Shown here: positions 51,084 to 59,685 of the stretch, in pieces
How positions within the stretch are numbered: the first letter of the stretch is position 1
Layout: each line of letters opens with the position of its first letter
Source: Rhodococcoides trifolii
GTDB lineage: Bacteria > Actinomycetota > Actinomycetes > Mycobacteriales > Mycobacteriaceae
NCBI RefSeq assembly: GCF_014635345.1
Contig: NZ_BMCU01000005.1
Span: 310,001-374,000 of the forward strand
Direction of reading: 5' to 3'
DNA: 64,000 nucleotides
Program-made: the position numbers and the translations under genes
Notes under the pieces: model-generated
The model's input: only the letters and a program-made list of their open reading frames with translations
What the model was told of the DNA's origin: nothing
Database searches by the model: none

Positions 51084-51941
51084 ATGACCACATTCTCGAA
51101 TGTCACCGTTCTCGGCGCAGGAGTGCTGGGAGCACAGATTGCGTTCCAGATCGCCAATCATGGTGTCGCCGTGAATTCGTACGATGTCGACGACGACGCG
51201 ATCGCCGCGGCACGTGGCCGACTCACGAGCCTGGTCGAGCAATACACAGGCGACGTCGGCGAAGCTCACCGTGCGGCTGCTCAGACAGCCGCCGGGAGAA
51301 TTTCCTTCTTCACCGATCTCGCTGCAGCCGTGGCCGACGCCGATCTCGTGATCGAAGCCGTCCCCGAAAACTTGGAGCTCAAGCGGGATATCTACGCCCG
51401 CCTCGCCGTCGCAGCCCCGCCCCACACGGTCTTCGCAACCAACTCGTCCACCCTGCTGCCCAGTCAGATCATGGATTCGACGGGGCGCCCCGACCGTTTC
51501 CTCGCACTGCACTTCGCCAACCACATCTGGCGGCAGAACACTGCGGAGATCATGGGTACCGACCAGACGTCGCCCGAGGTTTTTCAACGCGTGGTTGCCT
51601 TCGCCGAGGACATCGGGATGGTTCCCATTCCGCTCCACAAGGAGCAGCCCGGGTACGTACTCAACTCTCTGCTAGTCCCGTTCTTGGCCGCGGGCGCAGG
51701 GCTCGTTCTGACGGGCGTCGCCGACCCCGAGACCGTCGACAAGACGTGGCGTATCGGAACCGGGGCACCGGCCGGACCGTTTCAAATCTTCGATGTGGTC
51801 GGCTTGCGCACTGCTCACGCCATTTCGGCGGCAAGTGACGATCCCGGTTCGCGCATGTGGGCCGACTACCTCGAGGCCAATTACATCAGCCAGGGCAAGC
51901 TCGGAGTCGAATCCGGGGAGGGTTTCTACAAGTACCGATGA
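51084..51941 (+). CDS. 3-hydroxyacyl-CoA dehydrogenase
   Basis: The 285-residue NAD enzyme oxidises a 3-hydroxyacyl-CoA. The cofactor motif is VTVLGAGVLGAQIAFQIANHG; LVIEAVPENLELKRDIYARL and ATNSSTLLPSQIM (catalytic Ser region) follow. The catalytic His is in LALHFANHIW and the C-terminal domain begins near VLNSLLVPFL. It resembles FadB2-like enzymes but has no hydratase domain. AGAGG lies 8 bases before ATG 51084. The next gene is a lipase-like hydrolase on the same strand 109 bases away. Confidence 0.87.
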   Translation: MTTFSNVTVLGAGVLGAQIAFQIANHGVAVNSYDVDDDAIAAARGRLTSLVEQYTGDVGEAHRAAAQTAAGRISFFTDLAAAVADADLVIEAVPENLELKRDIYARLAVAAPPHTVFATNSSTLLPSQIMDSTGRPDRFLALHFANHIWRQNTAEIMGTDQTSPEVFQRVVAFAEDIGMVPIPLHKEQPGYVLNSLLVPFLAAGAGLVLTGVADPETVDKTWRIGTGAPAGPFQIFDVVGLRTAHAISAASDDPGSRMWADYLEANYISQGKLGVESGEGFYKYR

Positions 51942-52050
51942 CGTCGACATGTGACGACTTGCTGCTGCTGAAGTACGTGTAACAGCCTGTCGCATGTACG
52001 TTGGACCTACGAACCCGTGGCACAGCAAGCCACCCTCGAGAGGACCTCCG

Positions 52051-52992
52051 ATGACCGCCTTGTTCACGTGGCACCACGAGGTGAGTCGCCAGGCGCGCGT
52101 TCTGTCCCTCACGATCCGGCTGGCACTGAAGCCGACGCTGCGTTACTGGCCGCTGACCGACAACGGAATCAAAGCGATCTCGCATGTCGATCGCGTCGTT
52201 GACCGGGCTCCCGTTCCCAAGCGGGTCGACATCGATCCCGTTCTACTCGGTGGGGTGCCGTGCGAGAGAACGACCCACCCACGCACGGCCACCGGTTCAC
52301 TCGCGGGCGCAACGGTCCTCTACTTCCACGGTGGCGGATTCGTGTTCTGCGGCTTGGCAACTCACCGCACCGCGTGCGCGATGATCGCCTCTCGCGCAGG
52401 GATACCGGTCTACTCGGTGGAATATCGGCAGATCCCGCACGGCGGAATCGGAACCTCCATCTTCGACGCCATGGCTGCGTACCGCGCAGCCCTGCAATCG
52501 GTTCCAGATCCCACGAAGATCATCGTCGCTGGAGATTCGGCCGGCGGATACCTCGCCATGAAGGTGGCCGAGCTCGCCGTGGCGGAGGGCATCACGCCTC
52601 CGGCCGCAGTGCTCGGTTTCTCGCCGCTTCTCAACCTCGATCTCCGGAACCATCCGCGCGAATTCATGCGCAAGGATGCTTATCTGCCCATGAAACAGGT
52701 TCTTGCACTGGAAGATCGGTGGCTCAGCGGTCCCGACTCGATACCGGGAGCGCCATCGCCCATCGAAGCCGACCCGTCCGTATTTCCGCCCGTCTTCCTC
52801 TCCACTGCAGAGTACGAACTGATGCGCCTTGACGTCGAAGAGATGACACGCAGGCTCGCCGCTGCAGGTAGGACGGTCGAGACACACATCTGGCGGGGGC
52901 AGGTGCACGCATTCCCGGTACTGGCCGGAGCTCTTCCGGAAGGAAGAAAACTGCTGCGGCTGGCAATCGACTTCGCCGAACGGAACCTCTGA
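52051..52992 (+). CDS. Alpha/beta hydrolase of the hormone-sensitive lipase family
   Basis: The 313-residue esterase has the HSL oxyanion motif VLYFHGGGFVFCGLATH and the nucleophile motif VAGDSAGGYLAMKVAELA. The Asp/His pair lies in the last third (ADPSVFPPVFLSTAEYELMR; GQVHAFPVLAGALPEG). Rhodococcal and mycobacterial relatives are Lip proteins that cut short or medium acyl esters. AGAGGA lies 7 bases before ATG 52051. No signal peptide. Confidence 0.86.
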   Translation: MTALFTWHHEVSRQARVLSLTIRLALKPTLRYWPLTDNGIKAISHVDRVVDRAPVPKRVDIDPVLLGGVPCERTTHPRTATGSLAGATVLYFHGGGFVFCGLATHRTACAMIASRAGIPVYSVEYRQIPHGGIGTSIFDAMAAYRAALQSVPDPTKIIVAGDSAGGYLAMKVAELAVAEGITPPAAVLGFSPLLNLDLRNHPREFMRKDAYLPMKQVLALEDRWLSGPDSIPGAPSPIEADPSVFPPVFLSTAEYELMRLDVEEMTRRLAAAGRTVETHIWRGQVHAFPVLAGALPEGRKLLRLAIDFAERNL

Positions 52993-53013
52993 TGCGCGAC
53001 GACCAGCGGACGG

Positions 53014-53369
53014 TCAGTCTCGGTGGCTCACCACGTTGACGACCGTCCCATCAGGAGCGCGAACGAAGAATCGGCGCGCTCCCCAGCATTCCGTCGTCAA
53101 CGGGTACACGATCTCGTACCCGCGCCTCTGAGCCTCCACGTACACAACATCGACGTCGTCCCCGACGTGCACCGAGATCGTGGAATCGACAGGGGAGTCG
53201 CATCACCGGACACGAGTAGCAGAGCAGCGCCGCCGTCGGGCGTCTGGAGGTTTGTCACCCACCCCAAATCGAAACCCACCGTGTCGAATCCCAAATAGTC
53301 CGAGTAGAAATCGCGTGCGGCGGCAATGCCGGCGACCGCAATGTTGGCGGTTATTCCAGTTGTGCGCAT
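53014..53369 (-). pseudogene. VOC-family gene split by a frameshift
   Basis: The 5' part (53369 down to about 53196) encodes ITANIAVAGIAAARDFYSDY and a normal VOC domain half up to GDATP. The 3' half continues in another frame as VDSTISVHVGDDVDVVYVEA and ends FFVRAPDGTVVNVVSHRD with a stop at 53014. A run of four C (minus strand; GGGG at 53192-53195) lies exactly at the switch; a fifth C would restore one frame (ATPPVDST). It is either a recent pseudogene or a sequencing error in a homopolymer. Confidence 0.83.
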
Positions 53370-53584
53370 ACCGGACCACCCTTCACCTGTTCGCTGGACA
53401 GCGCCAGTTTCGGATCGAATCCTCCGCTGCCGATCGGGCGTGAGTCCGTCTTCTACGAGTTCGCCGAGGCGCTCGAGCCGACACCACTTGAGGTGATCGC
53501 GGGAGTGCCTGACGTGGGGTGCACTGCTGGTACACCTTTCGAAAGGGACTCCCTTCGCCGTCGCGCACGGTCTTCAATGGTTCT

Positions 53585-54631
53585 ATGACAACCTCAGTGA
53601 AGGCGTACGCCGCCACCGCAGCCGACAAGCCCTTGTCCCCCAGCACCATCGAACGCCGTGACGTGGGACCCCATGATGTCCGTATCGACATCGCGTTCGC
53701 CGGAATCTGTCACTCCGACATCCACACCGCCCGGGGCGAGTGGGGCCAGATTCCCTACCCACTGGTCGTCGGTCACGAGATCGCAGGGACGGTCGCCGAG
53801 ATCGGGTCCGACGTCATCAAGCATGCCGTCGGCGACCGCGTCGGAGTCGGCTGCATGGTCAACTCCTGCGGGGAATGTGCACAGTGCGTCAAGGGTCTCG
53901 AGCAGTACTGCCTCGTCGGTAACATTCAGACCTACGGCGGCACCGACCGCGACGGCACCACCACGCAGGGCGGCTACTCGCAGCAGGTCGTCGTGACCGA
54001 GCACTTCGTCGTCAAGGTCCCCGAGGGAATCGAGCTCGACGCCGCCGCGCCGCTGCTGTGCGCCGGCATCACCACCTACTCCCCGCTGCGCCATTGGGGC
54101 GCTGGACCCGGGAAGAAGGTTGCCGTGGTCGGCATGGGCGGACTGGGCCACATGGCCGTCAAGATCGCCCACGCCATGGGCGCAGAGGTCACCGTCCTGT
54201 CGCAGTCGCTGAAGAAGCAGGAGGACGGACTCCGTCTCGGGGCCGACCACTACTACGCGACCGGTGATCCCGACACGTTCACCACACTTGCCAACACCTT
54301 CGACCTGATCATCAACACCGTCAGCGCCTCGATCGACCTGAACGCACACCTGTCCTTGCTTGCCGTCGACGGCGCGATGGTCAACGTCGGTGCACCCGCC
54401 GAAGCGCTTCCACTGCAGGTCTTCTCACTGATCCCCAGCCGCAGGACCTTCGCAGGCTCAGCCATCGGATCGATCGGCGAAACGCAGGAGATGCTCGACT
54501 TCTGCGCCGAACACCACCTCGGAGCCGAGATCGAAGTCATTTCGGCTGACAAGATCAACGAAGCTTGGGAGCGGGTGCTCGCCTCCGACGTCCGCTACCG
54601 ATTCGTCATCGACACCTCGACCCTTGCCTGA
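53585..54631 (+). CDS. Zinc alcohol dehydrogenase, cinnamyl-alcohol type (YahK-like)
   Basis: The 348-residue MDR enzyme has catalytic zinc motif [15 protein letters not shown] with [10 protein letters not shown], and structural zinc cysteines in [17 protein letters not shown]. The NADPH motif is [19 protein letters not shown]. This pattern marks broad-specificity NADPH-dependent aldehyde reductases. ATG 53585 is used; 22 upstream codons are unlike the family. The 215 bases before it (53370-53584) hold no gene that I recognise. A hairpin follows at 54704. Confidence 0.88.
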   Translation: MTTSVKAYAATAADKPLSPSTIERRDVGPHDVRIDIAFAGICHSDIHTARGEWGQIPYPLVVGHEIAGTVAEIGSDVIKHAVGDRVGVGCMVNSCGECAQCVKGLEQYCLVGNIQTYGGTDRDGTTTQGGYSQQVVVTEHFVVKVPEGIELDAAAPLLCAGITTYSPLRHWGAGPGKKVAVVGMGGLGHMAVKIAHAMGAEVTVLSQSLKKQEDGLRLGADHYYATGDPDTFTTLANTFDLIINTVSASIDLNAHLSLLAVDGAMVNVGAPAEALPLQVFSLIPSRRTFAGSAIGSIGETQEMLDFCAEHHLGAEIEVISADKINEAWERVLASDVRYRFVIDTSTLA

Positions 54632-54703
54632 CAAATCCTCGACCGCCGGCGCGAGCCTCGGCGCGGCGATCTATTCGCGCTCGAGTTGAAATCCGGTGTG
54701 TTC

Positions 54704-54744
54704 CGCCAGGGCGGTGCGCGAGGACAGAGGGGCACCGCCTGGCG
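54704..54744. terminator. Strong hairpin downstream of the alcohol dehydrogenase
   Basis: CGCCAGGGCGGTG (54704-54716) pairs with CACCGCCTGGCG (54733-54744) with one bulged G and a 16-base loop. It lies 72 bases after the plus-strand stop and 105 bases after the minus-strand lipoprotein stop. There is no T run, which is common for terminators in this order; it could also be another structured element. Confidence 0.42.
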
Positions 54745-54848
54745 ACCGCCGCCAGGAGGATAGTGACCAACAATTTGCTGTCCGAATTCGAGACAGTTTT
54801 TCGCGATCCGGTGAGGTCCGCGCGGGCTAGGTCCACACGCCCGCTGCT

Positions 54849-55385
54849 TCACTCCGAACGAGAAACCCTCACAGTCACGTCGCCGTCCATGGAACCGACA
54901 GTCTGCGAGCCAGTTTCGTCCATCGTACCGAGAATGACGATTCCCGGGAATGCACTCTGATTGCCGTAGTAGAGGACGAAGTCGTTCCCCGGTGCGTAGT
55001 ACCCGATGTCGCCCGGATTCGGGTCCGCGCTCTCGGGCGCTTCGTCGGTCGACAATTCGATGGGAAGCGGTCCGGTCTTCTCCACCGAACCGTGGTCGGA
55101 CATATCCAGCGTCAGAGGAAGCTGAGCGAGAAGATCACGGCTGGACGCGCTGTCGTTCAACGTTCCAACGACGATTCGTTCACCCATCTGGATGTCGATT
55201 CGCATGGATTCTCCGTTCTCGACCTGCTGGTTCGTGGACCCTTCGTCGATTGCGCTTGTGGCACCTGCTGATCGAGTAGGCGGACCCGACGAAGCGTCGT
55301 TGGAACAGGCCGCCAACGCGAGCACGGACGACACCGCTATCGCGCCGGCAACTACTCGAGACTGCATGTTCGATCTATGGATCAC
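54849..55385 (-). CDS. Lipoprotein with cyclophilin-like domain
   Basis: The protein has about 178 residues. A signal peptide with lipobox LALAACSN is followed by a Ser/Thr-rich linker. A compact domain then runs from about MRIDIQMGERIVVGTLNDSASSRDLLAQLP to IVILGTMD, which matches the small cyclophilin-like fold (PF18050-type). I start at GTG 55385, which overlaps the cupin stop as GTGA and has GAGGG upstream; ATG 55367 is the alternative. It should be anchored to the outer face of the membrane. Relatives are often beside cupin and CMD genes, but the function is unknown. Confidence 0.76.
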   Translation of the reverse strand: MIHRSNMQSRVVAGAIAVSSVLALAACSNDASSGPPTRSAGATSAIDEGSTNQQVENGESMRIDIQMGERIVVGTLNDSASSRDLLAQLPLTLDMSDHGSVEKTGPLPIELSTDEAPESADPNPGDIGYYAPGNDFVLYYGNQSAFPGIVILGTMDETGSQTVGSMDGDVTVRVSRSE

Positions 55386-55783
55386 CGGCCCTCGTACTGC
55401 GCGTCGGTGATGTGCTCCGCCCATGTCGTCGTCGTGGCAGGGTCCTCGCCGTTCTGCAGCATTGCGATGTGCTCCATGTACAGGCCGGGCGCCGCGGCAT
55501 GCCAGTGCTCTTCGCCGGGAGGGGTGTACAAAGTCTGGCCGGGATGAACCTCGATGATGGTGCCGTCGCGACTTCCGAAGCGAGCGATTCCTTGTGTCAC
55601 ACGCAGATATTGGCCGTTTTCGTGGGAGTGCCATGCCGTGCGGGCACCGGGTGCGAATCGAACTGTCGCCACCACCATCGTTTGACCGTCCACGTGTGGC
55701 ATCGCGATCGGGTCAAGCCATACGTCGCCGGCAAACTGCGCAGCGGGGTTCTTCGTCGTGGGAACGGGAGGTTCAATATTCAT
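55382..55783 (-). CDS. Cupin-domain protein (hydroxynitrile lyase-like)
   Basis: The 133-residue single cupin has metal ligands visible in TAWHSHENGQYLRVTQGIARF and, in the second motif, HPGQTLYTPPGEEHWHAA. The same pattern occurs in manganese cupins with hydroxynitrile lyase activity and in cupins paired with carboxymuconolactone decarboxylases. It lies between the CMD gene and the lipoprotein gene and overlaps the latter, so the three form an operon. Confidence 0.83.
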   Translation of the reverse strand: MNIEPPVPTTKNPAAQFAGDVWLDPIAMPHVDGQTMVVATVRFAPGARTAWHSHENGQYLRVTQGIARFGSRDGTIIEVHPGQTLYTPPGEEHWHAAAPGLYMEHIAMLQNGEDPATTTTWAEHITDAQYEGR

Positions 55784-55823
55784 AGCGTTTCTCTTTCTGT
55801 CGACTGGAACTCGGCGGGCGAGG

Positions 55824-56153
55824 TCACCCCTCGCCGAAAACCTTCTTCGCGACGCCCATCGCCGCCATACCCTTCGGCCAACCCGCGTACAGAGTGACGT
55901 GCGTCAGCATCTCGATGAGTTCGGTTTGCGTCACACCGTTCTCGATCGCTCGGCCGAGGTGGAATTCGAGCTGCGCAGTATCACCACCGGCAGCCAGCAC
56001 AGCCACGGTGACCAGGCTCCTGTCGCGGGCGGCGAGTTCGGGTCGGTTCCAGACGTCCGCGAAGAGGACACCATCGGTGAGTTCGGCGAGCTTCGGAGCG
56101 AAATCTCCGAACATCGAGCGTCCACCTCCGACTTGCCTTGGTTGATCGGTCAC
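55824..56153 (-). CDS. Carboxymuconolactone decarboxylase-family protein
   Basis: The 109-residue protein matches the small CMD family (FADVWNRPELAARDRSLVTVA, TAQLEFHLGRAIENGVT, MLTHVTLYAGWPKGMAA). The CxxC pair of AhpD-type peroxidases is absent, so it is of the gamma-CMD branch. I start at GTG 56153 with GGAG 8 bases upstream. It is the first gene of the operon with the cupin and lipoprotein and faces an XRE regulator. Confidence 0.82.
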   Translation of the reverse strand: MTDQPRQVGGGRSMFGDFAPKLAELTDGVLFADVWNRPELAARDRSLVTVAVLAAGGDTAQLEFHLGRAIENGVTQTELIEMLTHVTLYAGWPKGMAAMGVAKKVFGEG

Positions 56154-56235
56154 AGCAGCACTCCTTCGGTCGAATTGTTCGCGCGCACCGCGAACCACTC
56201 GGTTCAGTCAATCCCGAGCAGCGCCTGAGGGGGAG

Positions 56236-56322
56236 TCCCTGTCGAGAGGTGCACCAGCAGGGCACCTCTCGATGCTCCTTTCCAACGCGTTCATCGATGT
56301 CGCAGGGGTGCCCCGACAGGGA
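56236..56322. promoter_or_regulatory. Nested inverted repeats between CMD operon and XRE regulator
   Basis: A perfect 10-bp inverted repeat, CGAGAGGTGC (56243-56252) and GCACCTCTCG (56262-56271), lies within a wider perfect 9-bp repeat, TCCCTGTCG (56236-56244) and CGACAGGGA (56314-56322). The site is between divergent genes and ends 37 bases before the regulator start. It is a likely operator set for the XRE protein. Confidence 0.55.
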
Positions 56323-56359
56323 GTCGCTGGAGACTGCCGGCGGACCTAGGGTTGGGAGT

Positions 56360-57235
56360 ATGGAAAATAAGGCAGAGGTGCGAGAGTTCCTCATGACCCG
56401 CCGAGCCAGGATCACCCCGGACCAGGCCGGCATCACGGGCGGAACCAACCGACGGGTCGCGGGACTGCGGCGCAGCGAGGTCGCTGCACTCGCCGGCCTG
56501 TCGGTCGAGTACTACGCGCGCATCGAGCGCGGCGCCATCGGCGGAGCATCGTCGTCCGTACTCGATGCACTCTCGCGCGCGCTGCAACTGGACGACACCG
56601 AGCACTCCCACTTGCTCGACCTCGCGCGAGCCGCAGACGGAGTTCCGACCTCCGGCCGGCCACGTCGAAAAGCCGCACGCCCCGCCGTTGCCCGAATCAG
56701 CTTGCAGTGGGCGCTCGACTCGATCACCGATGGAGTTGCGTTCGTCCGCAATCAACGCCAGGACATTCTGGCGACCAACGAACTCGGTAAGGCGTTCTAC
56801 GCGCCGATCATCGGAGACGGTGGTCGAACCCCGAACCTAGCTCGATTCCAGTTCCTGGATCCGCTGTCCCGGGAGTTCTATCCCGATTGGGATACGTTCG
56901 CCGAGATGTGCGTGTCCATCATGCGCGCCGAAGCGGGTCGCGACCCGCACCACAAGGGACTTCAGGACCTCGTCGGCGAACTCTCCACGCGCGACGAAAC
57001 ATTCCGAAAGCTCTGGGGCGCACACAATGTCCGAACGCACGGCGCGGGCAAGAAGCGCTTCAACCACCCCGTTGTCGGCGAGGTCCACCTTGCCTACGAG
57101 GAGTTGATGATCACCGCTGACCCCGGTTCGATTCTGATGGTCTACACCGCGGAGCCAGGTTCACCGAGCGCCGAGCGTCTGCACTTGCTCGGCTCGTGGG
57201 CGGCCGAGCAGAGGCCGGCCGGGAGTGATGTGTGA
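56360..57235 (+). CDS. XRE-family regulator with MmyB-like ligand domain
   Basis: The 291-residue protein has an N-terminal HTH of the XRE type (RRVAGLRRSEVAALAGLSVEYYARIERG) at about 32-60. The MmyB-like binding domain follows (about 105-285), with FVRNQRQDILATNELGKAFY and LSTRDETFRKLWGAHNVR. This family commonly controls a divergent oxidoreductase or CMD gene. It faces the CMD/cupin/lipoprotein operon and is its likely regulator. Confidence 0.87.
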   Translation: MENKAEVREFLMTRRARITPDQAGITGGTNRRVAGLRRSEVAALAGLSVEYYARIERGAIGGASSSVLDALSRALQLDDTEHSHLLDLARAADGVPTSGRPRRKAARPAVARISLQWALDSITDGVAFVRNQRQDILATNELGKAFYAPIIGDGGRTPNLARFQFLDPLSREFYPDWDTFAEMCVSIMRAEAGRDPHHKGLQDLVGELSTRDETFRKLWGAHNVRTHGAGKKRFNHPVVGEVHLAYEELMITADPGSILMVYTAEPGSPSAERLHLLGSWAAEQRPAGSDV

Positions 57236-57423
57236 TCTGCACTCGACACCGTGCACACCGGAACGACGTTGCCGTTTCCCGCTTCTGACCAGGCGTTAGG
57301 CCGGCGGGACGGGAGCACAGACTGGAACACCAGCGTTGGTAATCGACGCGAAAAGCACAGCCGGTGTTCCACTTTGCACAGCCCGCAACCCAGCGCGGTC
57401 GAATGCCGACCTCGCTTCACAAC

Positions 57424-57468
57424 GGTCCCGCTGCGACCACGCGCTCGGCGCTACCTCTCAGCGGGACC
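57424..57468. terminator. Inverted repeat at the 3' end of the GNAT gene
   Basis: GGTCCCGCTG (57424-57433) pairs perfectly with CAGCGGGACC (57459-57468), with a 25-base loop. One arm lies in the last codons of the acetyltransferase gene and the other just past its stop, so it may form a terminator for that minus-strand gene. The remaining part of 57236-57450 shows no gene. Confidence 0.4.
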
Positions 57469-58092
57469 ACCGGTGCTTACCCATGAACCGGCCGCGCTAC
57501 CACTCCCCTCTTGCTGTGAAGTCTCGGCCGCGCAGACGACAAACCCTCGCGCCTGATAGTTGGCCAGCGCAGAGGGCCCGTCCAAAGTGCAGGTGTGCAC
57601 CCACACGCGAGTCACCTCGGGCAGCGCGAACCGTTCGGCCAGTGACCAGGCGGCGGCTACTGCGTGCTCGAGCAGCGGACGGCCGAGGCCCTGACCGATC
57701 ACGGCTTCCACCAAGCCGAAGTACCGAATTTCGACGTGCGAGCCGTCGGCGTTCTCCAGTGGCTGCAGATGGACGTAGCCCACAGGAACACCGCTCTTGT
57801 ACAGAATGTGGAACTCGGTGCCGACCACGGACAGGTCGTCTTCCCATCGGCTACGGGGCCATTCCAGTCGGTCGGTCCAATGCCAAGGTCCGCCGACGAG
57901 ACCGTACAAGAATCTTGCGTACTCGGGCGGAACGAACGGGGCACGATCGAGGCGGACGTCCGCAGGTAGATCGGTGGGCGCTTTCACTGGTGCACTGCTC
58001 ATTTCGAGCGTGGTGGTAACGACTTCATCGTGCTGCCTCTCGGTAGATCGGCGACCGCCGAACAGTCGACCCGCGGGTGTCGGAGGCTTCAT
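57451..58092 (-). CDS. GNAT-family N-acetyltransferase
   Basis: The 213-residue protein matches the GNAT fold: FVPPEYARFLYGLVGGPWHWTDRLEW, then the acetyl-CoA region IRYFGLVEAVIGQGLGRPLLEHAVAAAWSLA, and GPSALANYQARGFVVCAAE. I keep ATG 58092, which has GAGGAC upstream and includes VVTTTLEM, a segment I recall in relatives. ATG 58002 would remove it. The acceptor is unknown. Confidence 0.82.
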   Translation of the reverse strand: MKPPTPAGRLFGGRRSTERQHDEVVTTTLEMSSAPVKAPTDLPADVRLDRAPFVPPEYARFLYGLVGGPWHWTDRLEWPRSRWEDDLSVVGTEFHILYKSGVPVGYVHLQPLENADGSHVEIRYFGLVEAVIGQGLGRPLLEHAVAAAWSLAERFALPEVTRVWVHTCTLDGPSALANYQARGFVVCAAETSQQEGSGSAAGSWVSTGGPAER

Positions 58093-58147
58093 CGCTTCCG
58101 TCCTCGGTACCGTAACGGTCCCGGGACTGGCACCACTTGATGTCGAT

Positions 58148-58555
58148 CTAGGGTTCCAACAATTCCTTGAGTCTGTTCAAGTCTTCGGCGACCAGGCCGA
58201 GGTCCCGATCGAACTCTTCGTCGCTGAGTTCGATCTGGCGGACCGTGAAGAGGATCTCGGAACCATTCGGGTGACTCAGCACCCGTACGGGATTGTTCAC
58301 GGTGGTCCCCGACGGCAATGTCACGTCGTGATCGAGGACCCCAAGATCGTTGCGCGGCACGAAACTTACCGTCACACGTCCCATAGGTGATTCAGCGATC
58401 AGCCGATCGCCCTCGATGGAGACCGGGCTGTTCGCCAGACCCGCCGCCCATCTCGGCAAATTCGCGGGGTCAGCGGCGAACTCGTACACCTCCTCGGGTG
58501 AACGCCTTATCACTTGGCTGACATGCCGACTCGGCACAACGTATCCGTGATTCAT
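58148..58555 (-). CDS. SRPBCC-family protein
   Basis: The 135-residue START-like protein opens VPSRHVSQVIRRSPEEVYEFAADPANLPRWAAGLA and ends with a helix (FDRDLGLVAEDLNRLKELLE). The pattern is typical of small ligand-binding or cyclase-like proteins of actinobacteria. I start at ATG 58555 because the 25 upstream codons look unrelated to the family. A FecCD remnant lies just upstream on the same strand. Confidence 0.8.
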   Translation of the reverse strand: MNHGYVVPSRHVSQVIRRSPEEVYEFAADPANLPRWAAGLANSPVSIEGDRLIAESPMGRVTVSFVPRNDLGVLDHDVTLPSGTTVNNPVRVLSHPNGSEILFTVRQIELSDEEFDRDLGLVAEDLNRLKELLEP

Positions 58556-58697
58556 AGAAGCGACCTTACGTAAGAGAGGACCGGTGATATCTGTGACGAC
58601 CACCGCCGCACCGATGGTGTAGTCCGTCATGCCGACGCCTTTGGCGACATTCGACCCACGTCCGAATCATGTGCCGCGTCCTCAGCACACCTCCCCG

Positions 58698-58945
58698 TCA
58701 CACCTGGTCGCGCGCGCCCCGCACGAGCAGGTAGATGAAGTAGACCCCGCCGATGCACATGGTCACCAGGCCGACTGGTATTGCACGATAGAACGATGCG
58801 GTGAGCAGGGCGGTGAAGTGAGCTGCCATGAGCAGCGCCCCGCCCATGAATGCCGCGGATGTCATCGATACCCCTGGACTCCTGATCAGGCGCTGCGCCA
58901 ACTGAGGTGCAGCGAGCGCCACGAATCCGATCGGTCCCGGAAGGA
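58698..58945 (-). pseudogene. C-terminal remnant of a FecCD iron-siderophore permease
   Basis: The minus-strand reading begins GPIGFVALAAPQLAQRL, the conserved motif of FecCD-family ABC permeases, and continues through the last two membrane helices to ARDQV and a stop at 58698. An in-frame TGA precedes this segment and the rest of the permease (over 200 residues) is missing. There are no binding-protein or ATPase genes beside it, so the transporter was lost and this is a scar. Confidence 0.82.
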
Positions 58946-58983
58946 TTCAGGGTCCGACGCATGAACGCTCGAGGCCATCGGGA

Positions 58984-59556
58984 TCAGCGTTGTTCTTGGA
59001 AGTGGTTGTCGAACAGGAGAATCAACTCCGCCCGCGCATCATCGAGTGGCGTGGTGGTCTTCGTCGCGCGACACTGCACGATTGCCCCCTCGATCGCACT
59101 GACCACGAATCCCGCGAGCGCCCCAGCCCGATCCAGCGGAAGGCCACCAGCAACGAAAGCGGTCGCGAAAGTGTTGCGCCACAGCCCGAAGACGTCAGCC
59201 GCGGCGCTCTGCACGGCTGGTTCGGACTCCGCCAGCGCCGCACCCATGACCGGACAACCCCGCGTGTAATCCGACGTGGTCAAGCGACGCTTCCAGTCGT
59301 CGACGATCAGACCGACGCCCTGCGTCGGTGTTGCCCCGTCCATCGCTGCGCAGAGGTCCACGTCCATCGCTGCACCCGCTTCCCGCACCGCGATCTCGAC
59401 CAATTGGCTCTTGCCGGCGGGGAAATGTTGATAAAGAGAATTGCGCGACGATCTGCTGCGCGACAACAGATCAGCCAATCCCGTCGCGGACACGCCGCGC
59501 TCGCAGATCAGGCGAATTGCGGAGGAGATCATCCGCTCCCGTGGTCCTGTCGTCAC
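58984..59556 (-). CDS. TetR-family regulator
   Basis: The protein has 190 residues with an HTH near 18-62 (SATGLADLLSRSRSSRNSLYQHFPAGKSQLV) and a C-terminal part with TRGCPVMGAALAES. The RGCP motif is common in TetR repressors of electrophile or lipid-responsive genes. It is divergent from the CrtI-like oxidoreductase, with two ACCGATCGGT palindromes between, one of them perfect. Confidence 0.86.
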   Translation of the reverse strand: MTTGPRERMISSAIRLICERGVSATGLADLLSRSRSSRNSLYQHFPAGKSQLVEIAVREAGAAMDVDLCAAMDGATPTQGVGLIVDDWKRRLTTSDYTRGCPVMGAALAESEPAVQSAAADVFGLWRNTFATAFVAGGLPLDRAGALAGFVVSAIEGAIVQCRATKTTTPLDDARAELILLFDNHFQEQR

Positions 59557-59596
59557 TGGCCTTCACCTACTCCCATCCGTGAGAACCGACCTTGTG

Positions 59597-59647
59597 TGAA
59601 CCGATCGGTCCATGCTACCAATTAGTACCGATGAACCGATCGGTTCA
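59597..59647. promoter_or_regulatory. Two TetR operators before the CrtI-like gene
   Basis: Site 1 is TGAACCGATCGGTCCA (59597-59612, 14 of 16 symmetrical). Site 2 is the perfect palindrome TGAACCGATCGGTTCA (59632-59647). Centres are 35 bp apart. They lie between the TetR start (59556) and the oxidoreductase start (59686). Confidence 0.72.
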
Positions 59648-59685
59648 CATCATCGGCGAGACGCTCGACAGAAGGGACATCTCAC

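Noticed and set aside
53370-53584. Gene fragment with YEFAEALEPTPLEVIAG in the plus strand
   Set aside because: The stretch is short, has no start, matches no family I recognise, and lies in the upstream region of the alcohol dehydrogenase.
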